This document shows positions 8,101 through 17,742 of a DNA stretch of 64,000 nt, in pieces; the first letter of the stretch is position 1; every line of letters begins with the position of its first letter. A program made the translations under genes and the position numbers. The notes beneath the pieces were generated by a model. It searched no databases, was not told the origin of the DNA, and was given only the letters and a program-made list of their open reading frames with translations. The DNA is from Robiginitalea biformata HTCC2501 (GTDB lineage: Bacteria > Bacteroidota > Bacteroidia > Flavobacteriales > Flavobacteriaceae): contig NC_013222.1 in assembly GCF_000024125.1 (NCBI RefSeq), forward strand, positions 124,001 to 188,000, in the 5' to 3' direction.

Positions 8101-9969
8101 CTACCCCTTCAACCAGGCCTCCCTGAGACGCACAGCCTCAGCCGGCGCTTCCGGGTCGGGCAGGATCAGCAGTTCGGTAACCGTCGGGTTGCCCACCGTC
8201 CCTTCCAGGACGATTTCCTCCCCGTCCCGTTCCACCACCATGCGCACCTCGGTTTCCGGGCCCCAGCCAAAGCTTTGGCCAATGAGCATCCGCATGGCAT
8301 TGAGGGTCACCTCCGTGCCATTGATGCTTTTCAGGACGTCTCCCCCCTGAGCGCCCAGGCCGGTGAAAAACGTATTCAGCGGAATGTCGCTGCGAAGGAA
8401 AATGTGGTCCGTATTGTCCGGGTCTACATCGATAAAGGGCATCTGGGATTGCATATCCTTGAGGAAAATCCCGCTTTCAACCTCCTGCTCCCCAAAATCC
8501 AGGCCCACCTTATCCAGGTAGGCCGCGTAATTTATCGGCGTGTTCCCGATGACGTGCGCCTGGAAAAAATCCCGGACCTCCGGGTAGGTCATCTCCACAA
8601 TTTCATCAAAGAGGGCTTCGTCCCGGAACGGGGTATCCTCGTCGTATTTGGCCGAGAGTTCCTTCATCAGCGACAGGACGCCGTACGTGCCCCCGCTCAG
8701 CTCCCGCAGCCGGATATCCAGGGCCATATTGATCAGCGCCCCTTTTTCATACACGTTGGCGTACTCCGCCTCGTAGGGCTCCTCCAGGACATTCCGGCTC
8801 ATCTCCGTAAACGACAGCGAATCGTTGTAATTGGAGGCATTCCGGATTTTGGCAACCATCCGGCTGTAAAAGTCCTCCTCGGAAATCAATTCCTGCCGGA
8901 CCTGGAACAGGTTGGCGAAATATTCGGTAGTCCCCTCGTACATCCACAGGTGGCGGGACATTTTGGGGGCGTTGTAGTCAAAGTACTGGATTTCCTCCGA
9001 GTGGACATTCAGGGGGGTGACGATATGGAAAAATTCATGGGAAACCACATCGACCATCGCCTCCTCCAGCTGCGCGGCGGGGAGCTGCTCCGGGAGGACC
9101 ACCACGGTGGATGTGTGGTGCTCCAGGGCCCCGAAGCCCCGGGCATCGTTGTCCAGGGTGGAGAGGTACAGCAGGATGTTGTATTCCCGGGTGCCGTCGA
9201 TGTCGCCCAGAAAGGCTTTTTGCGCCTGCATCATCCGCTCCATGGCGGGTTGAATGGCCGCAGCCGAATAGGCGCCATTCGGGGAATGTACACTGATGTT
9301 CACCGTGATATCCCCTACCTGGAAGGTAGCCGGCGGCTCCCCGCTGAGTTGAATCGGGTTGTCGATGACCTCGAAATAGCGGGAGGCGCTATAGGTAAAC
9401 GTGCCGTCAGGCCCGGGACTCCCACTCAGGGATGTGGCCGGATACAGTCCCTCCGGGATGCGCAGCTCCAGGGTGTACGGCTGCTCCCTGAGGCCCTCGA
9501 AGTAGCCGACAAACCCGTGCAGGTTCAACATATAGTGCTCTCCGGCCAGGATATTCGTCCCTGCGGGGGAAAACGGGGCGGGGTCCCCGGTGGCCTCCGA
9601 ATCGTACGAATCGTTGACATAATACGTAATCCGGTCGAGTTCCCGGGCGCCGGAGATGGACCAGGTGTTGTCGTCCTCGCGGACTACTGGCATCGGGTTG
9701 CCCTTATAGTCAAAAGCCGCAAGGCCTTCCACATAGCGTCCGTAATTATCTTCGCTGTAGGTACCCGGCACAGTTTTGGGGATGTAAAATTTCACTTCAC
9801 CAGCGATAAACGCCCCGGGGTCCAGCGCAACCAGTACCCGGTCATCGCGTACATCCACCAGGTCCAGGCTGGCCTTAATGGGGGTTTCCCCCGCCGTCGG
9901 GAGGTTTCTGGTAGCGCTGCAGCCCACTAGGAGGAGGGATAGCATCAGGTGGTAAAACCGAATTTTCAT
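8101..9969 (-). CDS. M61-family metallopeptidase lipoprotein with PDZ domain
   Basis: 622 residues. A lipobox (LLLVGC) puts Cys17 at the mature N-terminus, so the protein should be membrane-anchored in the envelope. The zinc site HEFFH is at residues 311-315, with the third ligand expected at Glu345 in WMYEGTTEYF; this is the M61 (glycyl aminopeptidase-like) pattern. An N-terminal beta domain of about 200 residues precedes it, and a PDZ-like region lies near the C-terminus (IFLRSDIPLNTFFTGLGAQG, then GDVLKSINGTEV). It stands alone between convergent tsf and divergent pyrH. It probably trims peptides in the periplasm; the true substrate is not known. Confidence 0.88.
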   Translation of the reverse strand: MKIRFYHLMLSLLLVGCSATRNLPTAGETPIKASLDLVDVRDDRVLVALDPGAFIAGEVKFYIPKTVPGTYSEDNYGRYVEGLAAFDYKGNPMPVVREDDNTWSISGARELDRITYYVNDSYDSEATGDPAPFSPAGTNILAGEHYMLNLHGFVGYFEGLREQPYTLELRIPEGLYPATSLSGSPGPDGTFTYSASRYFEVIDNPIQLSGEPPATFQVGDITVNISVHSPNGAYSAAAIQPAMERMMQAQKAFLGDIDGTREYNILLYLSTLDNDARGFGALEHHTSTVVVLPEQLPAAQLEEAMVDVVSHEFFHIVTPLNVHSEEIQYFDYNAPKMSRHLWMYEGTTEYFANLFQVRQELISEEDFYSRMVAKIRNASNYNDSLSFTEMSRNVLEEPYEAEYANVYEKGALINMALDIRLRELSGGTYGVLSLMKELSAKYDEDTPFRDEALFDEIVEMTYPEVRDFFQAHVIGNTPINYAAYLDKVGLDFGEQEVESGIFLKDMQSQMPFIDVDPDNTDHIFLRSDIPLNTFFTGLGAQGGDVLKSINGTEVTLNAMRMLIGQSFGWGPETEVRMVVERDGEEIVLEGTVGNPTVTELLILPDPEAPAEAVRLREAWLKG

Positions 9970-10085
9970 AGTGTATATTGGATTTTCGCAAGGATATAGA
10001 AATTAATCGTGATTCCCCCTGGTTTTTAGATTAATTTGGCACTTTAACGGGGCCTCAGGGCCCGGACGGGCTAATAATTTTTGAT

Positions 10086-10093
10086 TATTTTTG
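10086..10093 (+). promoter_or_regulatory. Candidate -7 box for pyrH-frr
   Basis: TATTTTTG matches TAnnTTTG perfectly, 23 bases before the pyrH ATG. No TTG is found at the expected -33 spacing, so support is partial. Confidence 0.35.
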
Positions 10094-10115
10094 TTCGCAA
10101 ACCAAGCCACACCCC

Positions 10116-10823
10116 ATGCAGTACAAACGAATCCTTTTAAAACTCAGCGGAGAGGCCCTGATGGGCGACCGGTCTTATGGCATCGACCCCGGCAGACTGG
10201 CCTTGTACGCAGAGGAAATCCGGGCAGTTGTCGAAAAAGGCGTGGAGGTTGCCATTGTCATTGGCGGGGGAAATATCTTCCGGGGGGTGGCCGGCGCGAG
10301 TAACGGCATGGACCGCGTCCAGGGCGACCACATGGGGATGCTCGCAACCATCATCAACGGCCTGGCACTGCAGTCCGCCCTGGAAGACAAAGGGCTGGAC
10401 ACGCGGTTGCAGTCTGCCATCAAGATCAATGAAGTGGCCGAACCCTTTATCCGCCGCCGCGCCATGCGGCACCTGGAGAAGGGTCGGGTGGTCATATTCG
10501 GAGGGGGCACGGGCAACCCGTACTTTACCACAGATTCGGCAGCTGTGCTCCGCGCCATCGAAATCGAGGCAGACGTGATCCTGAAGGGGACCCGGGTGGA
10601 CGGTATCTACACCAGCGACCCGGAAAAGGACAAGTCCGCCACCAAATTCGACAGCATCAGCTTTAAGGATGTCCTGAGCCGCGGCCTGAAGGTCATGGAT
10701 ACCACAGCCTTCACCCTGAGTCAGGAAAATGAACTGCCGATCGTCGTATTTGACATGAACAAACAAGGAAACCTGATGAAAATTGTTTCCGGCGAGAATA
10801 TCGGAACCGTTGTTAACCTTTAA
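10116..10823 (+). CDS. pyrH: UMP kinase
   Basis: 235 residues. It phosphorylates UMP to UDP with ATP in pyrimidine nucleotide synthesis. The amino-acid-kinase fold shows in [23 protein letters not shown] and [18 protein letters not shown], all typical of the hexameric bacterial enzyme. frr follows 21 bases downstream; pyrH-frr is a conserved pair. The longer upstream frame (from 10091) is in a different reading frame and is not the gene. Confidence 0.97.
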   Translation: MQYKRILLKLSGEALMGDRSYGIDPGRLALYAEEIRAVVEKGVEVAIVIGGGNIFRGVAGASNGMDRVQGDHMGMLATIINGLALQSALEDKGLDTRLQSAIKINEVAEPFIRRRAMRHLEKGRVVIFGGGTGNPYFTTDSAAVLRAIEIEADVILKGTRVDGIYTSDPEKDKSATKFDSISFKDVLSRGLKVMDTTAFTLSQENELPIVVFDMNKQGNLMKIVSGENIGTVVNL

Positions 10824-10844
10824 TGGATATATCCAGTTAATACC

Positions 10845-11399
10845 ATGAACGAAGACATTCAATTTATCCTGGACAGCGCAAAGGAGAACATGGATAATGC
10901 AATCTCCCACCTGGAAAAAGAGCTCGTGAAAATCCGGGCCGGCAGAGCCAGCCCGTCCATGCTTTCCTCCGTGATGGTGGATTACTACGGGAGCCAGACG
11001 CCCCTGAACCAGATGTCCAACGTAAACACCCCGGACGCCCGGACAATTTCCGTACAGCCCTGGGAAAAGGCCATGATCCCGAATATCGAGACGGCCATCA
11101 CCAATGCCAACCTGGGGTTCAACCCGATGAACAACGGGGAAATGGTCATCATCAATGTCCCCCCGCTGACCGAGGAGCGCCGCAAGCAGCTCGTCAAGCA
11201 GGCCAAGGCAGAAGCGGAAGAGGCGAAAGTCAGTATCCGCGCCGCCCGCCAGGACGCAAACAAGGAGATTAAGGCGCTGGACATTTCCGAGGATCTCGAA
11301 CAGAATGCCGAGATCGACATCCAGGAACTCACCGACACATACACCGAGCGCGTGGACGGCATCCTGGAGCACAAGGAAGCCGAAATCATGAAGGTGTAG
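10845..11399 (+). CDS. frr: Ribosome recycling factor
   Basis: 184 residues, normal length. It splits post-termination ribosomes with EF-G. The segments LVKIRAGRASPSML, VNTPDARTISVQPWEK and LTEERRKQLVKQAK are the RRF hallmarks. It is the second gene of the pyrH-frr operon and is followed by a terminator at 11451-11478. Confidence 0.97.
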   Translation: MNEDIQFILDSAKENMDNAISHLEKELVKIRAGRASPSMLSSVMVDYYGSQTPLNQMSNVNTPDARTISVQPWEKAMIPNIETAITNANLGFNPMNNGEMVIINVPPLTEERRKQLVKQAKAEAEEAKVSIRAARQDANKEIKALDISEDLEQNAEIDIQELTDTYTERVDGILEHKEAEIMKV

Positions 11400-11450
11400 C
11401 GGGACTTCTGTGCCGAAAGGGACCCCTGCGTCCCGGCCACACACAGCACC

Positions 11451-11478
11451 AACCCCCTTTTTGACAGGGGGTTTTTTT
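11451..11478 (+). terminator. Terminator after frr
   Basis: AACCCCC (11451-11457) pairs with GGGGGTT (11467-11473), followed by a run of T. It overlaps the predicted stop of the small minus-strand ORF at 11477-11599. Confidence 0.75.
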
Positions 11479-11599
11479 ACGCCCCGTCCGCCCGGTACCA
11501 GATCAGGGCAGCCGCTATGAGCGCCAGCGTGCAAAGCACAATCAGCAACCGGTAGGCGCGACGGGCGCGACGCCGGTATCTGCGATGTTTTTCATCCAT
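11477..11599 (-). CDS. Possible 40-residue single-pass membrane protein
   Basis: Reading the minus strand from ATG at 11599 gives 40 residues: a very basic N-terminus (MDEKHRRYRRRARRAYR), one hydrophobic helix (LLIVLCTLALIAAALIWY) and a short tail RADGA. The positive-inside pattern would place the arginine-rich end in the cytoplasm. It lies alone between convergent frr and a divergent exporter gene. I do not recognise a family. The composition (basic cluster then clean helix) is more gene-like than chance, but the short length keeps confidence low. Confidence 0.4.
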   Translation of the reverse strand: MDEKHRRYRRRARRAYRLLIVLCTLALIAAALIWYRADGA

Positions 11600-11651
11600 G
11601 GCGCGGGTTCTTGTTGCAAGCTACTAAACTTTTGGCCGGGAGGCTTTTAAT

Positions 11652-11683
11652 TTGGTTTCGCTGCCGAATGTTTTCTACCTTTG
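11652..11683 (+). promoter_or_regulatory. Promoter of the RND/MMPL exporter gene
   Basis: TTG at 11652-11654, 21 bases, then a perfect TACCTTTG at 11676-11683. The -7 box lies inside the longest possible reading frame, which argues that translation starts at the ATG at 11700 rather than at 11652. Confidence 0.55.
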
Positions 11684-11699
11684 CGGCCGACTCCTGGGA

Positions 11700-14099
11700 A
11701 TGGCATTCAAACTCACACAAGGCTTCTGGGCCCGTACAGCCCGCATCATCCTGCGCAACCGCATCCTGATCCTGGTCGGGATTGCCCTGGTGACCGTCCT
11801 GCTGGCCACCCAGTGGAAAAACATGCAGTTCTCCAACACAGAGGCCAACCTGCTCCCGGACGACCACCCGGCTACACTGGAGTACGGCGCCTTTCTGGAA
11901 CAATTCGGGGAGGAGGGAAACACGATTGTACTGGCCGTTAAGGATTCCCGCCTGTTTGAACCGGAGGCGTTTAACCGCTGGAATATTTTCAACGAACAGC
12001 TGGAGGCGTTCCCGGAGATCGATTTTGTCCTTTCCACGGACAACCTGCAGCGCCTGGTCAAAGACAATGAGGCCCAGGAATTCCGCCTGGAACCCTGGCT
12101 CGCCGACAGTGTCCGTACCACCGGGCAACTCGACAGCCTTACCGACGAGCTATTCAACCGCATGCCGTTCTACGAAAAACTCCTCTATAACAAAGAGGGG
12201 CGGACCATCCAGTCCGTGGTCTACCTGGACCAGGACCTGGTCAATACAAAGGTCCGCAAGGATTTTGTGCTGAACGACCTGCGCAACCTGGTGGCGGAGT
12301 TTGAACAGGATACCGGGATGAATGTCCGCGTCTCGGGGATGCCCTATATCCGGACGATGAACTCCCAGAATATCATCGACGAAATCGGCAAGTTTATCTT
12401 TGCCGCCCTGGCGGTGACCTCGTTGATTTTCTTTTTCTTCTTCCGATCCATCCGCGCCACGCTGATTTCGATCTGCGTGGTTATTTTCGGGGTGATGTGG
12501 GCCTTTGGGACCCTGGGCCTGCTCCAGTACGAAATCACCGTGCTGACAGCCCTGATCCCGCCGGTGATCATCGTAATCGGCATCCCCAATTGCATCTTCC
12601 TGATCAACAAATACCAACAGGAAGTAAAAAAACACGGAAACCAGGCGCTTTCCCTCCAGCGGGTGATCTCCAAAATCGGCAATGCCACGCTGATGACCAA
12701 TGTCACCACAGCCTCCGGTTTTGCCACCTTTATCATCACGGACAGCCGGTTGCTCTCGGAATTCGGCATCGTCGCCTCCATCAACATCCTGGGCATTTTT
12801 GTGCTTTCCCTGCTGATTATCCCGATCCTCTACAGCTTTATGCCGCTGCCCAAGACAAAACACCTGAAGCACCTCAACAAACGGTGGATCGACGCCTTTG
12901 TAAACTGGATGGAGCGGATCGTGCGGCACCAGCGCATTACCGTTTACATCGTGGCTATCTGCACGCTGGTGGCCAGCATCATCGGGATCTACCAGATCCG
13001 CATCTCGGGCAGCCCCATAGAGGACATGCCCAAGAAGGCCGAATTTTTCCAGGATATCCGCTTTTTTGAAGCCGAATTCGACGGGATCATGCCCGTGGAA
13101 ATCGTGGTCGATTCCCGCCGGCGCAACGGCATACTGAAACCGGCCACCCTGCGCCGGATGGACCAACTCGGGGAGGTGATCCGGGACATTCCGGAGCTTT
13201 CCCGTCCCATTTCCGTGGTGGACCTGGTTAAGTACTCCAAGCAGGCCTACTACAACGGCATCCCCAAATACTACCAGCTGCCGACGTCCCAGGAGAACAA
13301 TTTTATCCTGGATATCGCCAGGAAATCCAAAGATAACGGCAACCTGCTCCAGAGCTTTGTGGATTCCACCGGGCAGGTGGCCCGGATCACCACCTTTATG
13401 CAGGACATGAAAACCGACCGCATGGAGGAAATTGAACAGGAACTCCGGGAGGAGGCCGCCAAGATTTTCCCGGAGGAGCGGTACGATGTCTCCCTCACGG
13501 GCAAGGCCCTGCTCTTCCTGAAAGGCACAAAATTCCTCGTGCGGAACCTGGTCCTCTCCCTGGCCCTGGCCATCGGCTTGATCTCCCTGCTCATGGCCTA
13601 CCTCTTCCGGTCGTTCCGGATGATCGTGATCTCCCTGATCCCTAACCTGCTCCCCCTGGTGATAACCGCAGGGGTGATGGGCTTTCTGGGCGTCCCGATC
13701 AAGCCTTCCACCATCCTGGTTTTCAGCATTGCCTTCGGGATTTCCGTGGACGACACAATCCACTTCCTGGCCAAATACCGGCAGGAACTCATCAGCAACC
13801 ACTGGCGCATCCGCAAGTCCGTCTATGCTGCTCTGCGCGAAACGGGAGTGAGCATGTTCTACACCTCCATCGTCCTGTTTTTCGGGTTTTCCGTGTTCAC
13901 CATTTCAAACTTCGGGGGCACGGTGGCCCTGGGGGCCCTGGTTTCGGCCACCCTGCTCTTTGCCATGCTCGCCAACCTGATCCTGTTGCCGTCCCTGCTG
14001 CTCTCCCTGGAACGGAACATCGCCAACAAGCAGGTACTCAAAAAGCCGCAGATCGACATCCTCCCCGGGGGGACGGGCTCCGGCCAGGACCGGGATTAG
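11700..14099 (+). CDS. RND-superfamily (MMPL/HAE3-type) exporter
   Basis: 799 residues from ATG 11700; the GTG/ATG-type extension to 11652 would contain the promoter. The protein has a first membrane helix at about 20-38, a large periplasmic loop, then a cluster of helices (SLIFFFFFRSIRATLISICV, LTALIPPVIIVIGIPNCIFL). A second loop follows, then a second matching cluster (LAIGLISLLMAYLFRSFRMI, ILVFSIAFGISVDDTIHFLA). This internal duplication and the GISVDDTIHFL motif mark the RND/MMPL superfamily. It is a single polypeptide with no fusion-protein or TolC partner nearby, so it resembles the HAE3 group that moves hopanoids or other lipids; the substrate is unknown. Confidence 0.85.
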   Translation: MAFKLTQGFWARTARIILRNRILILVGIALVTVLLATQWKNMQFSNTEANLLPDDHPATLEYGAFLEQFGEEGNTIVLAVKDSRLFEPEAFNRWNIFNEQLEAFPEIDFVLSTDNLQRLVKDNEAQEFRLEPWLADSVRTTGQLDSLTDELFNRMPFYEKLLYNKEGRTIQSVVYLDQDLVNTKVRKDFVLNDLRNLVAEFEQDTGMNVRVSGMPYIRTMNSQNIIDEIGKFIFAALAVTSLIFFFFFRSIRATLISICVVIFGVMWAFGTLGLLQYEITVLTALIPPVIIVIGIPNCIFLINKYQQEVKKHGNQALSLQRVISKIGNATLMTNVTTASGFATFIITDSRLLSEFGIVASINILGIFVLSLLIIPILYSFMPLPKTKHLKHLNKRWIDAFVNWMERIVRHQRITVYIVAICTLVASIIGIYQIRISGSPIEDMPKKAEFFQDIRFFEAEFDGIMPVEIVVDSRRRNGILKPATLRRMDQLGEVIRDIPELSRPISVVDLVKYSKQAYYNGIPKYYQLPTSQENNFILDIARKSKDNGNLLQSFVDSTGQVARITTFMQDMKTDRMEEIEQELREEAAKIFPEERYDVSLTGKALLFLKGTKFLVRNLVLSLALAIGLISLLMAYLFRSFRMIVISLIPNLLPLVITAGVMGFLGVPIKPSTILVFSIAFGISVDDTIHFLAKYRQELISNHWRIRKSVYAALRETGVSMFYTSIVLFFGFSVFTISNFGGTVALGALVSATLLFAMLANLILLPSLLLSLERNIANKQVLKKPQIDILPGGTGSGQDRD

Positions 14100-14156
14100 C
14101 CAGGGGCACAGCCCCGGAACCACCTATTTTTACGGGCACAGTTTGCATCAATACCG

Positions 14157-14164
14157 TATCTTTG
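14157..14164 (+). promoter_or_regulatory. Candidate -7 box for asnS
   Basis: TATCTTTG matches TAnnTTTG perfectly, 31 bases before the asnS ATG. No TTG is found at the right distance. Confidence 0.4.
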
Positions 14165-14195
14165 ACGCTGTTTAACCGACAGACAAAAAGGAAAT

Positions 14196-15623
14196 ATGAC
14201 GCGTATACGATCCATCCTCAGCGAAGCCCCGTTGCTCAGTGAAGTCAGCGTATCCGGCTGGGTCCGAACCTTTCGTTCCAACCGCTTCATCGCCCTGAAC
14301 GACGGGTCGACGCTGGAGAACCTGCAATGTGTCGTGGATTTTGAAAATTTTGACGAGGCAACACTCCGCCGGATCAACACCGGGGCAGCCCTGACCGTAC
14401 GGGGAACGCTCGTGGAAAGTCAGGGCCGCGGCCAAAAGGTGGAGGTACAGGTAAGCCAGCTGGAAATCCACGGGGATGCCGACCCGGAAAGCTATCCGAT
14501 TCAGCCCAAGAAACACTCCATGGAATTTCTCCGGGAGCAGGCCCACCTGCGAATCCGCACCAATACGTTCGCCGCGGTGATGCGGGTGCGTTCCGCCCTG
14601 GCCTTTGGCGTACACGAGTATTTCACCAGGAACGGGTTCTACTATTTTCACGCCCCGATCATCACCGGATCCGATGCGGAAGGGGCCGGGGAGATGTTCC
14701 GGGTGAGCACCCTCGATCCGCTGACACCCCCCAGGGACGAGTCCGGCAATGTGGATTTCGGGGAAGACTTTTTCGGGAAGGAAACAAACTTGACGGTTTC
14801 GGGTCAATTGGAAGCCGAGGCGTACGCCATGGCCCTGGGCAAGGTCTATACCTTCGGCCCCACCTTCCGGGCGGAAAACTCCAATACCTCCCGCCACCTG
14901 GCCGAGTTCTGGATGATCGAACCCGAGATGGCCTTTTACGACCTGGATGCGAACATGGACCTGGCGGAGGATTTCATCCAGGAGGTTATCCGCTATGTCC
15001 TGAAGCATTGCGAGGAAGACCTGGCCTTTTTGGATAAACGCCTGGAGGATGAAGAAAAGCGGAAACCGCAGGCCGAACGCTCGGGCATGGGGCTGATTGA
15101 AAAACTGCGCTTTGTCACGGACCAGCCGTTTAAGCGGGTTACCTATACGGAGGCTATCGAAATCCTGCGAAACAGCAAGCCCAACAAGAAAAAGAAATTC
15201 CAGTACCCCATAGACGCCTGGGGCGCCGATTTACAAAGCGAGCACGAGCGCTACCTGGTGGAAAAACACTTCCAGTGCCCGGTGATTTTGTTTAACTACC
15301 CGGCAGAAATCAAGGCCTTCTACATGCGGCTGAACGACGATGGGAAAACCGTCCGGGCCATGGACATTCTGTTTCCGGGGATCGGGGAAATCGTCGGGGG
15401 TTCCCAGCGGGAAGAACGCCTGGATGTCCTGCAGGAAAAGATGCAGCAACTGGGCATAGACGAAAAAGAACTCTGGTGGTACCTGGACCTGCGTCGCTTC
15501 GGGACGGCCGTCCACAGCGGCTTTGGCCTGGGCTTTGAACGCCTGGTGCAATTTGCGACCGGCATGGGGAACATCCGGGACGTAATCCCCTTCCCCCGAA
15601 CGCCACAGAACGCAGAATTCTGA
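14196..15623 (+). CDS. asnS: Asparaginyl-tRNA synthetase
   Basis: 475 residues, class II synthetase charging tRNA-Asn. An N-terminal OB fold (VSGWVRTFRSNRFIALNDGS) is followed by the catalytic domain with FRAENSNTSRHLAEFWMIEP (motif 2 region) and GFGLGFERLVQFATGMGNIR (motif 3). The AEGAGEMFRVS segment is typical of AsnRS rather than AspRS. rpoN follows 56 bases downstream, a gene order I recall from Flavobacteria. Confidence 0.96.
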   Translation: MTRIRSILSEAPLLSEVSVSGWVRTFRSNRFIALNDGSTLENLQCVVDFENFDEATLRRINTGAALTVRGTLVESQGRGQKVEVQVSQLEIHGDADPESYPIQPKKHSMEFLREQAHLRIRTNTFAAVMRVRSALAFGVHEYFTRNGFYYFHAPIITGSDAEGAGEMFRVSTLDPLTPPRDESGNVDFGEDFFGKETNLTVSGQLEAEAYAMALGKVYTFGPTFRAENSNTSRHLAEFWMIEPEMAFYDLDANMDLAEDFIQEVIRYVLKHCEEDLAFLDKRLEDEEKRKPQAERSGMGLIEKLRFVTDQPFKRVTYTEAIEILRNSKPNKKKKFQYPIDAWGADLQSEHERYLVEKHFQCPVILFNYPAEIKAFYMRLNDDGKTVRAMDILFPGIGEIVGGSQREERLDVLQEKMQQLGIDEKELWWYLDLRRFGTAVHSGFGLGFERLVQFATGMGNIRDVIPFPRTPQNAEF

Positions 15624-15679
15624 TCGCTTTTGCGTAATTTTAAATCAAACCCTGAAGACTCCGGACTACTTCCAATCCC

Positions 15680-17137
15680 ATGCTGAAACAACACCTGCAA
15701 TTAAAACTGTCACAGAAGCTGTCGCCCCAGCAGATCCAGCTGATGAAGCTGATCCAGCTGCCGACACTCGCTTTTGAACAGCGGCTTAAGCAGGAAATGG
15801 AGGAAAATCCGGCCCTGGAAAGCGGGAAGGAAGACACGGGCACCCTGGAGGACGAATACGCCGACACCTTTGACGAATCCGAGGACAGCGAACGGATCGA
15901 GGCGGAAGACATCAACATCGACGACTACCTGGGCGACGACGAAATACCCGATTACCGTACCCGGGCCAACAACTACAGCGAAGACGACTCGGACCGGCAG
16001 GTGCCCTATGCAGCGGGCATATCCTTTACACAGCACCTGCTCAACCAGCTCAATACGGAGTACCTGGATGACCAGGAATGGACCATCGCGGAATTCCTGG
16101 TGGGCAGCGTGGATGAAAGCGGTTACATCCGGCGCCCTGTGGCCGACATCATGGACGACCTGGCATTTACGCAGAACGTTTACACCGACGAGGCCACCAT
16201 TGAAAAAGTGCTCCAAAAGGTTCAGCAGCTCGACCCGCCCGGGGTGGGCGCCCGTTCCCTGGAGGAATGCCTGTTGCTGCAACTGGAGCGGAAGGAGCCC
16301 TCCCCTGCCGTGGAGATGGCCATTGAGATCCTCCGGAAATCCTTTGACCACTTCAGTAAGAAACACTATAAAAAGCTCCTCCAAAAACACGATATCGGGG
16401 AGGAGGCGCTTCGGGAAGCCATAGGGGAAATCGAGAAACTCAACCCGAAACCCGGCGGATCCTATTCGGGCGGCACCAAAATCGTGGAACACGTAGTGCC
16501 GGATTTTACCATCCGGATAGTGGACGGGGAACTCGAGTTGAGCCTCAACGGCAGGAACGCCCCCGAGCTGCATGTTTCAAGGGAATACAGCAATATGCTG
16601 GCCGGGTATAAAAATGCCAGGGACAAATCGAAACAGCAGAAGGACGCCGTGATGTTCATAAAGCAGAAACTCGATGCGGCCAAGTGGTTTATCGACGCTA
16701 TCAAACAGCGGCAGCAAACCCTGTATGTGACCATGAATGCCATCATGGAATACCAGCGGGAATATTTTATGACGGGCGATGAGCGCAACCTGAAACCTAT
16801 GATCCTGAAAGATATCGCAGACCAGATTGGGATGGACGTGTCGACGGTATCCCGGGTGGCCAACAGCAAATACGTGGACACGCCATACGGGACCCGGCTC
16901 ATCAAGGAGTACTTTTCGGAGTCCATCAAGAACGAACAGGGGGAAGATGTCTCTACCAAGGAGATCAAAAAGATCCTGGAAACCGTGGTGGGTGAGGAAA
17001 ACAAACGGAAACCGCTCACGGACGACAAGCTCGCAAAAATCCTCAAGGAGAAAGGCTACCCGATTGCCCGACGGACCATCGCCAAGTACCGCGAACAACT
17101 GGGCATCCCGGTGGCGAGACTCCGAAAAGAAATATAA
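15680..17137 (+). CDS. rpoN: RNA polymerase sigma-54 factor
   Basis: 485 residues. The glutamine-rich N-terminal activator-interacting region is clear (LKLSQKLSPQQIQLMKLIQL). An acidic linker follows at about 50-110, then the core-binding and helix-turn-helix regions (IADQIGMDVSTVSRVANSKY). The RpoN box is at the C-terminus as ARRTIAKYREQLGI, reading Arg-Arg-Thr rather than the more common Arg-Arg-Thr-Val-Ala. It directs transcription from -24/-12 promoters with AAA+ activators, none of which is in this window. Its TAA overlaps the next ATG by one base. Confidence 0.95.
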   Translation: MLKQHLQLKLSQKLSPQQIQLMKLIQLPTLAFEQRLKQEMEENPALESGKEDTGTLEDEYADTFDESEDSERIEAEDINIDDYLGDDEIPDYRTRANNYSEDDSDRQVPYAAGISFTQHLLNQLNTEYLDDQEWTIAEFLVGSVDESGYIRRPVADIMDDLAFTQNVYTDEATIEKVLQKVQQLDPPGVGARSLEECLLLQLERKEPSPAVEMAIEILRKSFDHFSKKHYKKLLQKHDIGEEALREAIGEIEKLNPKPGGSYSGGTKIVEHVVPDFTIRIVDGELELSLNGRNAPELHVSREYSNMLAGYKNARDKSKQQKDAVMFIKQKLDAAKWFIDAIKQRQQTLYVTMNAIMEYQREYFMTGDERNLKPMILKDIADQIGMDVSTVSRVANSKYVDTPYGTRLIKEYFSESIKNEQGEDVSTKEIKKILETVVGEENKRKPLTDDKLAKILKEKGYPIARRTIAKYREQLGIPVARLRKEI

Positions 17138-17742
17138 TGCGCTTCTTCAGCCAGCTCGTCAGCTACCTGTTCCACCCGCTGCTGATCCCGCTCTATGGCA
17201 CGGTCCTGTATTTCCGAATCACCCCCAAATTCAGCCCGCTGGAGATGCAAAGCGGCAACGTCCTGCCGGTCTTCATCCTCACGGTAATCATCCCGGTAAT
17301 CAGCATGCTCATCCTGCGCAACCTGGGCATGATGCAAACCTCCCGTCTCTTGCGGCCCCAGGAACGCATCTATCCGCTGCTGATTTTTCTGGTCCTGCTC
17401 CTGATGGTTTTGTTCCGGGTGATCCCGAACAACTACGCGGCGGAACTGTACTTCTATTTCCTCGGGATGATCATCGCCACGGTTGCCTCCCTGCTGCTGG
17501 CCCTGGCAGGCAAACCGGTAAGCCTCCACATGGCGGGCGTCGGCACGTTGCTGATGTACCTGATTTCCCTGAGCATCCATTTTGAAAAAAACATCGTCCT
17601 GGCTATCAGCGCCTGTACGCTCTGTACGGGTCTTGTCGGGACTGCCCGCCTCTACCTGCAGGTTCACGGACGCGCCTCCGTCCTCACAGGCTGGCTGATT
17701 GGCCTGCTATCCCAGCTGATCCTGGTCCGTTTCTGGTTCTAA
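17137..17742 (+). CDS. Integral membrane protein downstream of rpoN
   Basis: 201 residues with about six hydrophobic helices and little soluble sequence (VFILTVIIPVISMLIL, IYPLLIFLVLLLMVLF, LGMIIATVASLLLALAG). The C-terminal LYLQVHGRASVLTGWLIGLL weakly recalls PAP2-like membrane proteins, though I see no convincing phosphatase motif. It overlaps rpoN by one base and ends tail-to-tail with the PorT-like gene. Function unknown. Confidence 0.75.
   Translation: MRFFSQLVSYLFHPLLIPLYGTVLYFRITPKFSPLEMQSGNVLPVFILTVIIPVISMLILRNLGMMQTSRLLRPQERIYPLLIFLVLLLMVLFRVIPNNYAAELYFYFLGMIIATVASLLLALAGKPVSLHMAGVGTLLMYLISLSIHFEKNIVLAISACTLCTGLVGTARLYLQVHGRASVLTGWLIGLLSQLILVRFWF

Noticed and set aside
10137..11534. 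A 465-codon minus-strand open frame across pyrH and frr
   Set aside because: It covers two certain genes on the other strand and shows no protein-like pattern.
12150..13802. A 550-codon minus-strand open frame
   Set aside because: Antisense to the RND/MMPL exporter; the Asp/His/Gln-rich composition mirrors membrane-helix codons.
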